From assembly GCA_019187665.1 (NCBI GenBank), contig JABARH010000014.1:1-64000 (forward strand): a stretch of DNA of 64,000 nt, given 5' to 3'. Both the position numbers and the translations under genes were made by a program. The stretch is from Anaerolineales bacterium. GTDB lineage: Bacteria; Chloroflexota; Anaerolineae; Anaerolineales; Villigracilaceae. This document shows positions 15,624-23,679 of the stretch, piece by piece; the stretch's first letter is position 1, and every line of letters starts with the position of its first letter. The notes under the pieces were generated by a model. That model was not told the origin of the DNA. It worked only from the letters and a program-made list of their open reading frames with translations, and searched no databases.

Positions 15624-16019
15624 ATGCGTTCCGAGACCAGAAACTGGATCGCCCTTGCCGAATATGACTTGGAGACCGCCCACCACATGCTGGATACAGG
15701 GCGAAATCTTTATGTCATTTTCCTATGTCACCTCGCACTCGAAAAGATGCTGAAAGCCGTGGTCACAGAGGTTACCCAAACCGTTCCATTCAAAACGCAT
15801 GATTTGATCCTTCTCGTCAAAAAAGGCGAATTGGTTATCCCGCGGAAATATCTTGAATTCATCGGCAAGATCAATTCTGCCAGCATCCCGACACGTTATC
15901 CCGAAGATTTGGAACGCGCTTTGAAGGTTTATCCGAAATCTGTTGCGCGAGATTATCTGAAACAAACGACGGAAATTGTACAATGGCTGAAAAAGCAACC
16001 AATCTTGAACGAATCATAA
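15624..16019 (+). CDS. HEPN-domain protein (toxin of HEPN-MNT module)
   Basis: The 131-residue protein starts MRSETRNWIALAEYDLETA and continues HHMLDTGRNLYVIFLCHLALEKMLKAV, the characteristic first half of minimal HEPN domains (Pfam HEPN, PF05168), with RYPEDLERAL in the middle. HEPN proteins of this class act as RNases or are AMPylated by their MNT partner. I do not see a clean Rx4-6H catalytic motif, so RNase activity is uncertain. The start at 15624 is chosen over 15615 because of the -10 box. It overlaps the next gene by 37 bp. Confidence 0.88.
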   Translation: MRSETRNWIALAEYDLETAHHMLDTGRNLYVIFLCHLALEKMLKAVVTEVTQTVPFKTHDLILLVKKGELVIPRKYLEFIGKINSASIPTRYPEDLERALKVYPKSVARDYLKQTTEIVQWLKKQPILNES

Positions 16020-16306
16020 AAGCGTTTCGGCGCGAACTCAAAAAGATGGGCATCCGTTCCGAGCGGGTGGTGGTTTTTGGTTCCTATGCCAACGGGACAG
16101 CCCGCGAGGACAGCGACATCGACCTGTTTGTTGTCTCGCGTGATTGGGAGAAATACAATCTACGTGAGCGACTGGAAATCCTCGGAGTCGCGGCGGTTCG
16201 GATTCTGGAACCTGTCCAGGCACAGGGGGTGACGCCTCGCGAAATCGAGACAAAGCAGGTTCCCATGTATTGGTGGGAGGCGGTCCGAGAATCAAGCGCG
16301 GCGTAA
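15983..16306 (+). CDS. Minimal nucleotidyltransferase (MNT antitoxin)
   Basis: The 107-residue protein contains VVFGSYANGTAREDSDIDLFVV, the GSx10DxD nucleotidyltransferase motif, at about residues 31-52. MNT proteins pair with HEPN toxins and neutralise them, in characterised cases by adding AMP to a HEPN tyrosine. The arrangement here, HEPN first and MNT overlapping its 3' end, is one of the two usual orders. The gene stops two bases before a duplicated copy of the lon 3' end begins. Confidence 0.9.
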   Translation: MAEKATNLERIIKAFRRELKKMGIRSERVVVFGSYANGTAREDSDIDLFVVSRDWEKYNLRERLEILGVAAVRILEPVQAQGVTPREIETKQVPMYWWEAVRESSAA

Positions 16307-16307
16307 T

Positions 16308-16386
16308 CAGGTCTTGGAGATCGCGCTCTCGAAGGAAGTGACCGCCGAGCCGCCCAAGCCGAAGCAGAAGAAGGAAGAGGGGGAGG
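16308..16386. repeat. Duplicate of the lon 3' end (copy 2)
   Basis: 79 bp matches the final lon codons at 15362-15440 with about three mismatches. It is followed by a related 8-bp array and a related terminator. Together the two copies bracket the HEPN-MNT module. Confidence 0.9.
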
Positions 16387-16439
16387 ATGCGAGTTAGTCT
16401 CGTAGTCGGCTGGTCGAGAGTGCGTAGTTGATAATGAAT

Positions 16440-16475
16440 GAAAAACGGCGTAGCGCGATGTGCGTTATGCCGTTT
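16440..16475 (+). terminator. lon-type terminator hairpin (copy 2)
   Basis: AAACGGCGTAGCGC pairs with TGCGTTATGCCGTTT. Relative to copy 1 both arms have changed while keeping most pairings, which argues that the hairpin is functional. Confidence 0.6.
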
Positions 16476-16495
16476 AGATTCCCTTACGCGCATGT

Positions 16496-16848
16496 TTACT
16501 CTGACGGCAGGATGATGAAAGTTTCCTCGTTGGAGCGGATTGTCCCAACCCAGGCAGGGATTAAAACGCCCTGGATTGTTTTAGATATATCAAGTTTGTT
16601 TTGATAGACTGCAACAATTGTATATTTCTCTTCTTCATCGAACATTTTTGCATAAAACTTGAATCACTTCTGTTTGTTAGATGTAACTCGAATTGAACAT
16701 CCTCAAACGAAGAAAACTCTTTTTGTGTGGGTATCAAAGTCAATGAAAGGGGGTAAGGATTGTCTGTCGTGGGCAGGAAAGGACTACAAGCACTTGCCAA
16801 CAGTAGCCCCAATCCAAGAACGAAAAACTGTATAGTTTTCATACGCAT
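16496..16848 (-). pseudogene. Frameshifted small lipoprotein
   Basis: The frame from ATG 16848 (after a GAGGAGG site) encodes a signal peptide with lipobox LASAC (cleavage before Cys 21) and the segment FEDVQFELHLTNRSDSSF. Near 16655-16665 the sense continues in another frame as YAKMFDEEEKYTIVAVYQN and ends VGTIRSNEETFIILPSE at 16496. In the original frame the product instead ends at 16561 with an unrelated tail. A single indel explains this. The intact protein would have about 117 residues. Its function is unknown. Confidence 0.7.
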
Positions 16849-16916
16849 TCCTCCTCGAGGTCTATTTCTTTAATTATCCCCAGAAATTCTCTCATGAGAC
16901 TGGACGAATATCACGA

Positions 16917-16922
16917 TAAAAT
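16917..16922 (+). promoter_or_regulatory. -10 box of the SDR gene (leaderless)
   Basis: TAAAAT ends six bases before ATG 16929. There is no Shine-Dalgarno sequence. Confidence 0.45.
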
Positions 16923-16928
16923 ATCCCC

Positions 16929-17753
16929 ATGGCAGAATCGCTCAAAGGAAAAGTAGTCCTCATCACCGGGGCATCCTCAGGTTTCGGCATGGACGCGGCC
17001 TGGCTGTTCGCGCGCGAAGGATGCAAGGTTGTCCTCGCCGCGCGCCGCATCGAGCGACTGCAGGCGCTCGCGGCTGGCATTCAGAAAGAGGGTGGAGAGG
17101 CTTTCGCTGTCCCTGTGGATGTGGCCGACCGTCAGGAAATTCAGCTCATGGTGGATACTGTGCTTGACCTGTACGGTCATATTGACATCCTCTTCAACAA
17201 CGCGGGTTTTGGCCGTCTTGCCTGGCACGAAAACCTCGACGCCGAACGCGATATTGAAACGCAACTCAACGTCAATTTGCATGGCGTGATCCACGTCACG
17301 CACGCCGTCCTGCCGGGCATGCTGAAACAACGCAGCGGTCACATCATCAACATGTCTTCGGTCGCGGGCTGGATCGCCGCGCCCACCTATACCATCTACG
17401 CCGCCACCAAATTCGGCGTGCGCGGCTTTACCGACGCCCTGCGCCGCGAGTGCGAACCCTTCGGGATCGATGTCTCTGGCATTTATCCCGGTCCCGCCAA
17501 AACGGAATTCGGCCAGCATACCGGCGATCACCCGATGCGGAAATCCGTTTTGCGCCGCTACTTCCGTTCGATGAGTTCCGATGAAGTGGCCGAGCGCGTG
17601 GTCGAGCTCGCCAAACGCCCGCGCCGCGCGGTCATTATGCCCTGGTATTACCGCGTCGCCATCTGGGCCGACTGGCACATGCCCTGGCTCGTGGACTGGA
17701 TCACCGAATCTTTCCTGACGAAACGCAGAAATTCCTATAAAGATTCCCGCTGA
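16929..17753 (+). CDS. Classical short-chain dehydrogenase
   Basis: The 274-residue protein has the cofactor motif TGASSGFG (residues 13-20), the NNAG motif (LFNNAGFG), the catalytic Ser in NMSSVAGW and YAATK as the active-site YxxxK. The extended C-terminus (MPWYYRVAIWADWHMPWLVDW) is hydrophobic and typical of membrane-associated, DltE/YqjQ-like SDRs. An Arg after the first strand (AARRIERL) favours NADP. The substrate cannot be told from the sequence. It is separated from the next gene by an 8-bp array. Confidence 0.9.
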   Translation: MAESLKGKVVLITGASSGFGMDAAWLFAREGCKVVLAARRIERLQALAAGIQKEGGEAFAVPVDVADRQEIQLMVDTVLDLYGHIDILFNNAGFGRLAWHENLDAERDIETQLNVNLHGVIHVTHAVLPGMLKQRSGHIINMSSVAGWIAAPTYTIYAATKFGVRGFTDALRRECEPFGIDVSGIYPGPAKTEFGQHTGDHPMRKSVLRRYFRSMSSDEVAERVVELAKRPRRAVIMPWYYRVAIWADWHMPWLVDWITESFLTKRRNSYKDSR

Positions 17754-17815
17754 TGGCGGCCGCAATACGTTCCAAACTGCACGGGGCTACTCGACCACCG
17801 TTCTCTTTGACCAGC

Positions 17816-17888
17816 AGACCAGCAGACTAGAAGACTAGAAGACTAGCAGACTAGCAGACTAGCAGACTAGCAGACTAGCAGACTAGAA
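17816..17888. repeat. 8-bp tandem array (AGCAGACT/AGAAGACT)
   Basis: About nine octamers lie between the SDR and the M24 peptidase gene. The array ends shortly before the AGGAG site of the peptidase gene. Confidence 0.95.
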
Positions 17889-17910
17889 GACTACCCAACC
17901 AGGAGACTAC

Positions 17911-19008
17911 ATGCCCTCACGCTTTGAACAACTTGCCACATCGCTCCGCGCCTCGAACCTGGATGCCGTTATCCTCAACCCGGGTCCCACTCTCACACAC
18001 TTGACGGGCTTGCACTTTCACTTAATGGAACGTCCGGTTGTTTTGTTCTTTGCGCCGGGCAAAACCCCCGCCATCGTTCTGCCCGAGCTCGAAATGCAGA
18101 AAATGAATGGACAGCCGTACACGCCATTTCCCTACGGAGAGAACCCCGCCGAATGGGATGCGGTATTTCGCGGTGCGGTTCAATCGCTCAGCCTGGACGG
18201 AAAGCGGATCGGCGTGGAGCCGCGACAGTTGCGCCTGCTGGAATATTCTTTCGTGCGCGACGCCGCGCCGCACGCCGATTTTCCGGATGCCTCTTCCGCG
18301 TTGGCGCAACTCCGGCTATGCAAAGACCCAGCCGAGGTTGGAAAGATGAGGCGGGCAGTGCAGATCGCCCAGTCCGCGCTCGAGGCGACCCTCCCGCATA
18401 TCAAAATCGGCATGACCGAAAAAGAATTGTCGAATCGGCTGGTGATGCAACTGCTCGATCATGGATCGGAACCGGAGATGCCGTTCAGCCCCATCGTTTC
18501 GTCGGGACCGAACAGCGCCAACCCGCACGCCACTCCCAGCGAACGCAGACTCCAGCGCGGTGATTTGCTGGTGGTGGATTGGGGCGCGGCATTCGAAGGA
18601 TACATCTCCGATTTGACGCGCACCTTCGCGGTCGGCGATGTGGATGACGAATGTAAAAAGATTCATGCAACTGTGCAGGAGGCGAATGCGGCTGGGCGCG
18701 CCGCGGCCGGTCCGGGCGTTCCGTGCGCGAATGTGGACCAAGCCGCACGGAACGTGATCGAAAAAGCAGGCTACGGAAAATTTTTCACGCATCGCACCGG
18801 TCATGGCATTGGCATGGAGGGACACGAGGAGCCGTACATGCGCGGCGACAACCTGCAACTGCTCGAGCCCGGAATGACATTTACTGTGGAACCGGGAATC
18901 TATCTGCCGGATCGCAACGGCGTGCGGATTGAAGATAACATCGTCATCACTGAAAACGGAGCCGAGTCGCTCAGCGACATGCCGCGTGCGCTGCGCGTGG
19001 TTGGATGA
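17911..19008 (+). CDS. M24-family aminopeptidase (Xaa-Pro peptidase type)
   Basis: A creatinase-like N-terminal domain (about 1-125) is followed by the pita-bread metallopeptidase domain. The five metal ligands are placed in VVDWGAAFEGYISDLTRTF (two Asp), HRTGHGIGMEGHE (His), TVEPGIYL (Glu) and RIEDNIVI (Glu). The length of 365 residues fits PepQ/YpdF-type enzymes that release an N-terminal residue before proline. A ribosome-binding site (AGGAG) lies about eight bases before ATG 17911. It is the only gene between two intergenic arrays or spacers, so it is probably monocistronic. Confidence 0.92.
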   Translation: MPSRFEQLATSLRASNLDAVILNPGPTLTHLTGLHFHLMERPVVLFFAPGKTPAIVLPELEMQKMNGQPYTPFPYGENPAEWDAVFRGAVQSLSLDGKRIGVEPRQLRLLEYSFVRDAAPHADFPDASSALAQLRLCKDPAEVGKMRRAVQIAQSALEATLPHIKIGMTEKELSNRLVMQLLDHGSEPEMPFSPIVSSGPNSANPHATPSERRLQRGDLLVVDWGAAFEGYISDLTRTFAVGDVDDECKKIHATVQEANAAGRAAAGPGVPCANVDQAARNVIEKAGYGKFFTHRTGHGIGMEGHEEPYMRGDNLQLLEPGMTFTVEPGIYLPDRNGVRIEDNIVITENGAESLSDMPRALRVVG

Positions 19009-19304
19009 AGCGCGCCGCACGCGGCGCGCGTTATGAATGTGACAACCTCCCGCGCGTTTCTCATAACGAAAAATTCAATTCCCCCTATCCTCGATTGGAT
19101 GAACTCCCAGAGCCTCGCCGCTTTTTCCGCGCGGGAGGGACTGCCCCATTCTTGGCTCTGGCAGAAACCGGCGCCGAAAGAATGGAGTAGCGGAGACATT
19201 CCCGACCATCCTTATCTTGCTGATCTCCTCCCTGCTGTCTGCCGCGCAATGGCAGTCCGTTTGAGGTGATGTTTCGCAGAGGAAGCATGCAGTAAAATGG
19301 ACGT
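19009..19304. other. Intergenic stretch without a convincing gene
   Basis: A GC-only palindrome (GCGCGCCGC-AC-GCGGCGCGC, 19012-19031) follows the peptidase gene. Short ORFs occur on both strands, but none has a recognisable motif, ribosome-binding site or family resemblance. The last 12 bases hold the tag -10 box. Confidence 0.5.
19293..19298 (+). promoter_or_regulatory. -10 box of the DNA glycosylase gene (leaderless)
   Basis: TAAAAT ends six bases before ATG 19305. There is no Shine-Dalgarno sequence. Confidence 0.45.
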
Positions 19305-19850
19305 ATGACAACCTACTGCCAATACTGCCGCGACCATCCCGAAGACACGTTCAACCGCAATTACCACGACACCCAATACGGGTTCCCGCTGAACGACGAT
19401 AATTTGTTGTTCGAGCGTTTGGTGTTTGAGATTAATCAGGCTGGGCTTTCATGGGTCCTCATTTTGAAAAAGGCGGACCATTTCCGCAAGGCGTATCACA
19501 ACTTTGAAATTGCCCGGGTGGCGAAATACGGCGAACGCGACCGCAACCGCCTGCTGGCCGACGCCGGCATCATCCGCAACCGCCTCAAGGTCAACGCGGC
19601 CATCATCAATGCGCAAAGGATACTCGCGTTGCAAAAACAGTTCGGCTCGTTCCAGAACTGGCTCGACGCGTATCATCCGCTGTCGAAAGGGGACTGGGTC
19701 AACCTGTTCAAGAAGAACTTCATCTTCACCGGCGGCGAGATTGTGGGAGAATTCCTCCTGTCCACCGGCTACCTGCCCGGCGCGCATGAGAAAACCTGCC
19801 CGACCTATCGTACCATCGCCGCCCTGCGCCCCGCATGGATGCGCAAATAA
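19305..19850 (+). CDS. tag: DNA-3-methyladenine glycosylase I
   Basis: Tag removes 3-methyladenine from alkylated DNA. The N-terminal Cys (residue 5), YHDTQYG (family YHDxEWG), the helix-hairpin-helix region FEINQAGLSWVLILKK, and the C-terminal zinc ligands in GAHEKTCPTY are present. The length of 181 residues is typical. The YHDTQYG variant replaces the usual Glu-Trp, so substrate preference may differ slightly. The next gene begins 14 bases after its stop. Confidence 0.9.
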   Translation: MTTYCQYCRDHPEDTFNRNYHDTQYGFPLNDDNLLFERLVFEINQAGLSWVLILKKADHFRKAYHNFEIARVAKYGERDRNRLLADAGIIRNRLKVNAAIINAQRILALQKQFGSFQNWLDAYHPLSKGDWVNLFKKNFIFTGGEIVGEFLLSTGYLPGAHEKTCPTYRTIAALRPAWMRK

Positions 19851-19864
19851 GGAACCCCTCCCAT

Positions 19865-20983
19865 ATGTCCGCCTCGCAACGCAGCATCGCGCTGGACGTT
19901 CTCAAAGGCATCGGGTGCGCGATGATGGTCATCCCGCATACCGGGCTCAATATTCACGGGTATGAACGCTTCCGCATTTGGGGCATCCTCGCGCCGGTGC
20001 TGTTTTACGCGGTCTCCGCCATTACCGCCTCATTTCAGGCGCACAAATACCCGCCGCGCAGTTTTTTCCTGACCTATGCGTTTCTCTTTCTTCTCGGCTT
20101 CAGTTTCAACCGCATCACCGACCCCGGCTTCCTGAACGAAATTGAATTCGACATCCTGCAATTCATCGCGGTCGGTTCGTGCATCATCTATTTGCTTGAG
20201 CGTTATCTTCGCCCCTCGCAGTGGGTCTACCTCGTTTTGGGATTCGCCTCCGCCGCCGCCAAACCGTTGATTCAATCCGCGTTAGACGGCGCGGCCTTCC
20301 CCGGCGCCAACCTGATCGTCCCGCCGGGCATCTTCCCGATCTTTCCGTGGATGTTCCTCTTCTTCCTCGGTCTCTTTTGCTGGCGCGCCGAAAACCGCTT
20401 CAACCTCGGACTGGGAATTGGATCCACTCTTGCGTTAATTGGCCTCTGGCTTTCGGGTTATCCGCTCGACATTCAAAACAAGGAAGACATGTCGCTCTCC
20501 GTCTTTCTGCTGTGTTGTTCCATGCTCTTTCTGAGTTTTTATCTTGCGCGCGCCCTGCCAAAATTATTTAACAACAAGCGTCTCATGGCTCCGCTCTCGT
20601 TTCTTGGGCGAAATTCTCTCCTGTATCTTTATGTTCACTTTCCGACCATCCTTCTGCTGAAACATTTTCGCATTGTCCACCGCATCGAATTCATCAACAC
20701 GCATCCCTATCTTATCTGGGCGCTGGCGCTGGCGCTGACGTACCTGATCATGTTCGCGCTCCTGCCGCTGGGCCGCATCGGCTGGCTGGCGCGCGTCTTT
20801 GACTTCATCCCGACCTGGGTTGTCATGGTCGCGCTCGTCTTCGGCGCGGGATTCTTCATTCCCAACATCTACATCGTCCAACTGGCGGAAGTTTTGCTCG
20901 GACTCGTCATTGCCATCTTCTTCCATCGCCTTGCCTCCACGCTAAAAAAACAACCTCTACCCTCCACCACACCTGACCCCTGA
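19865..20983 (+). CDS. DUF1624 / YeiB-like membrane acyltransferase homologue
   Basis: The product is a polytopic membrane protein with about ten hydrophobic segments. It begins with RSIALDVLKGIGCAMMVIPHTG, the RxxxxDxxKGxxxxxMxxxH pattern shared by DUF1624/HGSNAT-like and acyltransferase-3 proteins. A second motif, PLSFLGRNSLLYLYVHF, matches their C-terminal signature. I chose ATG 19865; the longer frame would overlap the end of tag. A role in transferring acyl groups to surface glycans is an inference from the superfamily. Confidence 0.8.
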   Translation: MSASQRSIALDVLKGIGCAMMVIPHTGLNIHGYERFRIWGILAPVLFYAVSAITASFQAHKYPPRSFFLTYAFLFLLGFSFNRITDPGFLNEIEFDILQFIAVGSCIIYLLERYLRPSQWVYLVLGFASAAAKPLIQSALDGAAFPGANLIVPPGIFPIFPWMFLFFLGLFCWRAENRFNLGLGIGSTLALIGLWLSGYPLDIQNKEDMSLSVFLLCCSMLFLSFYLARALPKLFNNKRLMAPLSFLGRNSLLYLYVHFPTILLLKHFRIVHRIEFINTHPYLIWALALALTYLIMFALLPLGRIGWLARVFDFIPTWVVMVALVFGAGFFIPNIYIVQLAEVLLGLVIAIFFHRLASTLKKQPLPSTTPDP

Positions 20984-21022
20984 AACCTGACCCCTGAAAC
21001 CTGACCCCTGAAACCTGACCCC
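20965..21022. repeat. 14-bp tandem array (CCTGACCCCTGAAA), four units
   Basis: Four near-perfect units overlap the 3' end of the membrane acyltransferase gene and its stop codon and reach almost to the start of the hydrolase gene. Confidence 0.9.
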
Positions 21023-21035
21023 TGAAACCACCCCC

Positions 21036-21860
21036 ATGACACTGATCCCCACCGCCGAACCCTTCCTCCTGCCGGGTCAACCCGACCGCCCGGCCTGCCT
21101 GCTCATCCACGGCTTCACCGGCGCGCCCAAAGAAATGCGCTGGATGGGCGAAGCGCTCAATCAACATGGATTCACCTGCCTCGGCATCCGTCTCACCGGC
21201 CACGCCACCCGCCCGCGCGACATGATCCGCTCGCGCTACACGGATTGGATGGCTTCGGTCGAGGACGGCTATCACCTTTTGCGTGGACTCACGCCGGATA
21301 TTTTCCTCGTCGGGCTTTCGATGGGAGGCGTGTTATCCCTGCTGATGTCCGCCAAACTCGCTCCGCGCGTGCGCGGCGTGGTTGCCATGTCCACGCCGTT
21401 CGATCTTCCCGACCCGCATCCCGCCTGGCAGATCCAACTTTTCAGTTATCTTAAATCGTACATGCGCAAGACCAAAGGCAGACCCGGCGAAGGCTGGTTC
21501 GACAAAAACGCATACGTTGACCACATCTCCTATCCGCTGAATCCGATTCGCTCCGCCGCCGAGTTAGCCAAGTTGATCGGAAAAATGCGCGCCGCCCTGC
21601 CCGCGATTCGCGTCCCCGTTTTGCTCATCCACTCGCGGGACGATAAATACGTCCCGCCGCAGAGCATGCCGAGGCTCTACGAACGGCTGAGAGTGCGGGA
21701 GAAGGAAATGCTCTGGGTGAGCGGATCCGGTCACGTCGTCACGCGCGACGCGGCGCGCGAGGAAGTATTCTCCGCCGCCGCAGCATTCATCCGGCAGGTC
21801 ACAGCGTCGAATACGGCGGGCGGCGCATCAACGTCAACTCAAAAAACTTCGCGCGCTTAA
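21036..21860 (+). CDS. Alpha/beta hydrolase (carboxylesterase / monoacylglycerol-lipase type)
   Basis: The 274-residue protein has the oxyanion motif LLIHGFTGAPKEM, the nucleophile elbow GLSMGG (Ser 95), the acid in HSRDDKYVPP and the catalytic His in GSGHVVTRD. The layout resembles the Est30 family of carboxylesterases. No signal peptide is seen, so it should be cytoplasmic. No clear ribosome-binding site precedes the ATG; the 14-bp array occupies the upstream region. The MFS gene starts 10 bases after the stop. Confidence 0.88.
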   Translation: MTLIPTAEPFLLPGQPDRPACLLIHGFTGAPKEMRWMGEALNQHGFTCLGIRLTGHATRPRDMIRSRYTDWMASVEDGYHLLRGLTPDIFLVGLSMGGVLSLLMSAKLAPRVRGVVAMSTPFDLPDPHPAWQIQLFSYLKSYMRKTKGRPGEGWFDKNAYVDHISYPLNPIRSAAELAKLIGKMRAALPAIRVPVLLIHSRDDKYVPPQSMPRLYERLRVREKEMLWVSGSGHVVTRDAAREEVFSAAAAFIRQVTASNTAGGASTSTQKTSRA

Positions 21861-21869
21861 GGGGGTTGA

Positions 21870-23009
21870 GTGAATCGCAACTTAATCTTTATCGCCCTCG
21901 CCCTCTTCACCTGGGGCATCGGCGAAGGCATGTTTGCCAACTTTCAGCCGATCTATTTAATGCAATTGGGAAGCGACCCCCAGCAGATCGGCGTCATCCT
22001 CAGCCTGTTCGGCGCGGCGATGGCGGTCACGCACATCCCCGCCGGGTATCTCGCCGATAAATTTGGACGACGACCCCTGCTCGTCGCGGCGTGGGCGATG
22101 GGATTCGTCTCCGCGCTGACCATGGCGCTGGCGACCACACTGCCCTGGTTTGTGACTGGCATGCTGATCTATGGACTGACCGCCTTCGTCTCTTCGCCGC
22201 TCTCCAGTTACGTCACCGCCGCGCGCGGCGAATGGACCATCGGGCAAACGCTCACGCTCACCTCCGGCATGTTCAACCTGGGCATGGCGCTGGGTCCGCT
22301 CGCAAGTGGATGGATCGGCGAACGCTACGGATTGCGTTCCACATATTACATCGTCACTGTGCTGTTCGCCGCCTCCACCGTGATCATGTATCAGATTCAG
22401 GACCAACCCATCGAACACCACGACTCATCCGCCTCGCGCTTTTCCATTTTATCGAACGCGCGCTTTGTCCTTTTCCTGGGCGTGATGGGCTTCGCGGTTT
22501 TTTCCATGTACCTCGCCCAGCCGCTCACGCCCAACTACATCACCGAAACGCGCGGACTCTCCCTGACCGACGCGGGCTTCATCTTCACCGCGGGCGCGCT
22601 CGGCAACGCCCTGCTCACCATTTCTCTCGGGCGTTTCAACCCGCGCCTCAGTTATCCCATCGCGCAGGCGCTGGTCGGATTTTTTGTTTTGTGCCTCTGG
22701 AAGGGCGCCGGGCTGGGATGGTTCGCCGCCGGATATTTTCTGCTCGGCGGATTCCGCGCCGCGCGCCCGCTTGCCTCCGCGCAGGCGCGTGAACTGGTGC
22801 GCGAATCGCAAATGGGATTAACCTTCGGCGTCATGGAAACGGTCAACGCGATCATTTTTATTTTGACTCCCACGCTGGCAGGATTCCTCTTCACGCAGAA
22901 TCCCAGCCTGCCCTACCCTCTCTCTCTTGGACTGATTGCGGTTTCCATCGTCGCCACGTTGATTCTCCTGCCGCGCGTTTTTTCTCACAAGGACGAACCT
23001 CATGCTTGA
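21870..23009 (+). CDS. Major facilitator superfamily transporter
   Basis: This 379-residue protein has about twelve membrane helices. The MFS A-motif is in GYLADKFGRRPLLV (residues 59-72). It starts at GTG 21870, preceded by AAGGGGG. The substrate cannot be deduced. The last eight bases overlap the MBL hydrolase gene, which points to coupled translation. Confidence 0.9.
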   Translation: MNRNLIFIALALFTWGIGEGMFANFQPIYLMQLGSDPQQIGVILSLFGAAMAVTHIPAGYLADKFGRRPLLVAAWAMGFVSALTMALATTLPWFVTGMLIYGLTAFVSSPLSSYVTAARGEWTIGQTLTLTSGMFNLGMALGPLASGWIGERYGLRSTYYIVTVLFAASTVIMYQIQDQPIEHHDSSASRFSILSNARFVLFLGVMGFAVFSMYLAQPLTPNYITETRGLSLTDAGFIFTAGALGNALLTISLGRFNPRLSYPIAQALVGFFVLCLWKGAGLGWFAAGYFLLGGFRAARPLASAQARELVRESQMGLTFGVMETVNAIIFILTPTLAGFLFTQNPSLPYPLSLGLIAVSIVATLILLPRVFSHKDEPHA

Positions 23010-23637
23010 AATTGTCCCCTTCACCCTCGGTCCCGCCATGACCAACGCCTACCTCGTCGCCGACTCGCAGACGAAAGAGGCGGCAGTCATTGACCCCGCC
23101 TGGGACGGCAGGCTGATTCTCGCGCAGGCACAGCGCCGCGGCTGGCGCATCGCGCACCTGTGGTACACGCACGCCCACTTCGATCACATCGGCGGCGCGG
23201 CGGAAATCGCAGACGCGCTCAATCCCCTGCCGTTGGTTGCCCTGCATCCCAACGATCACATCCTCTGGCGCGCGGGCGGAGGCGCCGCGCTGTTTGGATT
23301 CCGCATTGATCCCGGTCCCGAACCGACGATTGATTTTGTCCACGGACAGATCTTGCAACTGGGAAATATTTCCTTTGAAGTGCGCTTCACGCCCGGACAC
23401 ACAGCGGGTCATTGCATCTTGTACGTTCCCTCCGCCCAAACCTGTTTCTGCGGCGACCTGATCTTCGCCGGATCCGTGGGCCGCACCGACCTGCCCGGCG
23501 GCGATTTTGCAACTCTCGAAACAAGCATCCGCGATCACATCTACACCCTGCCCGACGACACGCGCCTGCTCTCCGGTCACGGCCCCGAAACAACAGTGGA
23601 CGAGGAGCGGCGGACGAATCCGTTTGTGAGGGGATGA
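23002..23637 (+). CDS. MBL-fold metal-dependent hydrolase (GloB/YcbL-like)
   Basis: The 211-residue protein has the metal motif THAHFDHIGG (residues 56-65), further ligands in TPGHTAGH, CGDLIFAGSVGRTDLPGG and LSGHGPETT. This set is characteristic of glyoxalase-II-like hydrolases of the YcbL type. The true substrate is unknown. It overlaps the MFS gene by eight bases. Confidence 0.9.
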   Translation: MLEIVPFTLGPAMTNAYLVADSQTKEAAVIDPAWDGRLILAQAQRRGWRIAHLWYTHAHFDHIGGAAEIADALNPLPLVALHPNDHILWRAGGGAALFGFRIDPGPEPTIDFVHGQILQLGNISFEVRFTPGHTAGHCILYVPSAQTCFCGDLIFAGSVGRTDLPGGDFATLETSIRDHIYTLPDDTRLLSGHGPETTVDEERRTNPFVRG

Positions 23638-23679
23638 ACGTTTTTTGTGTTCCATGTGTGCGCGTTCCCGGAGAATAAA

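Noticed and set aside
19033..19269. Small ORF of 78 codons between the M24 and tag genes
   Set aside because: It has no ribosome-binding site, no -10 close to the start and no recognisable motif; ORFs of similar length occur on the other strand too.
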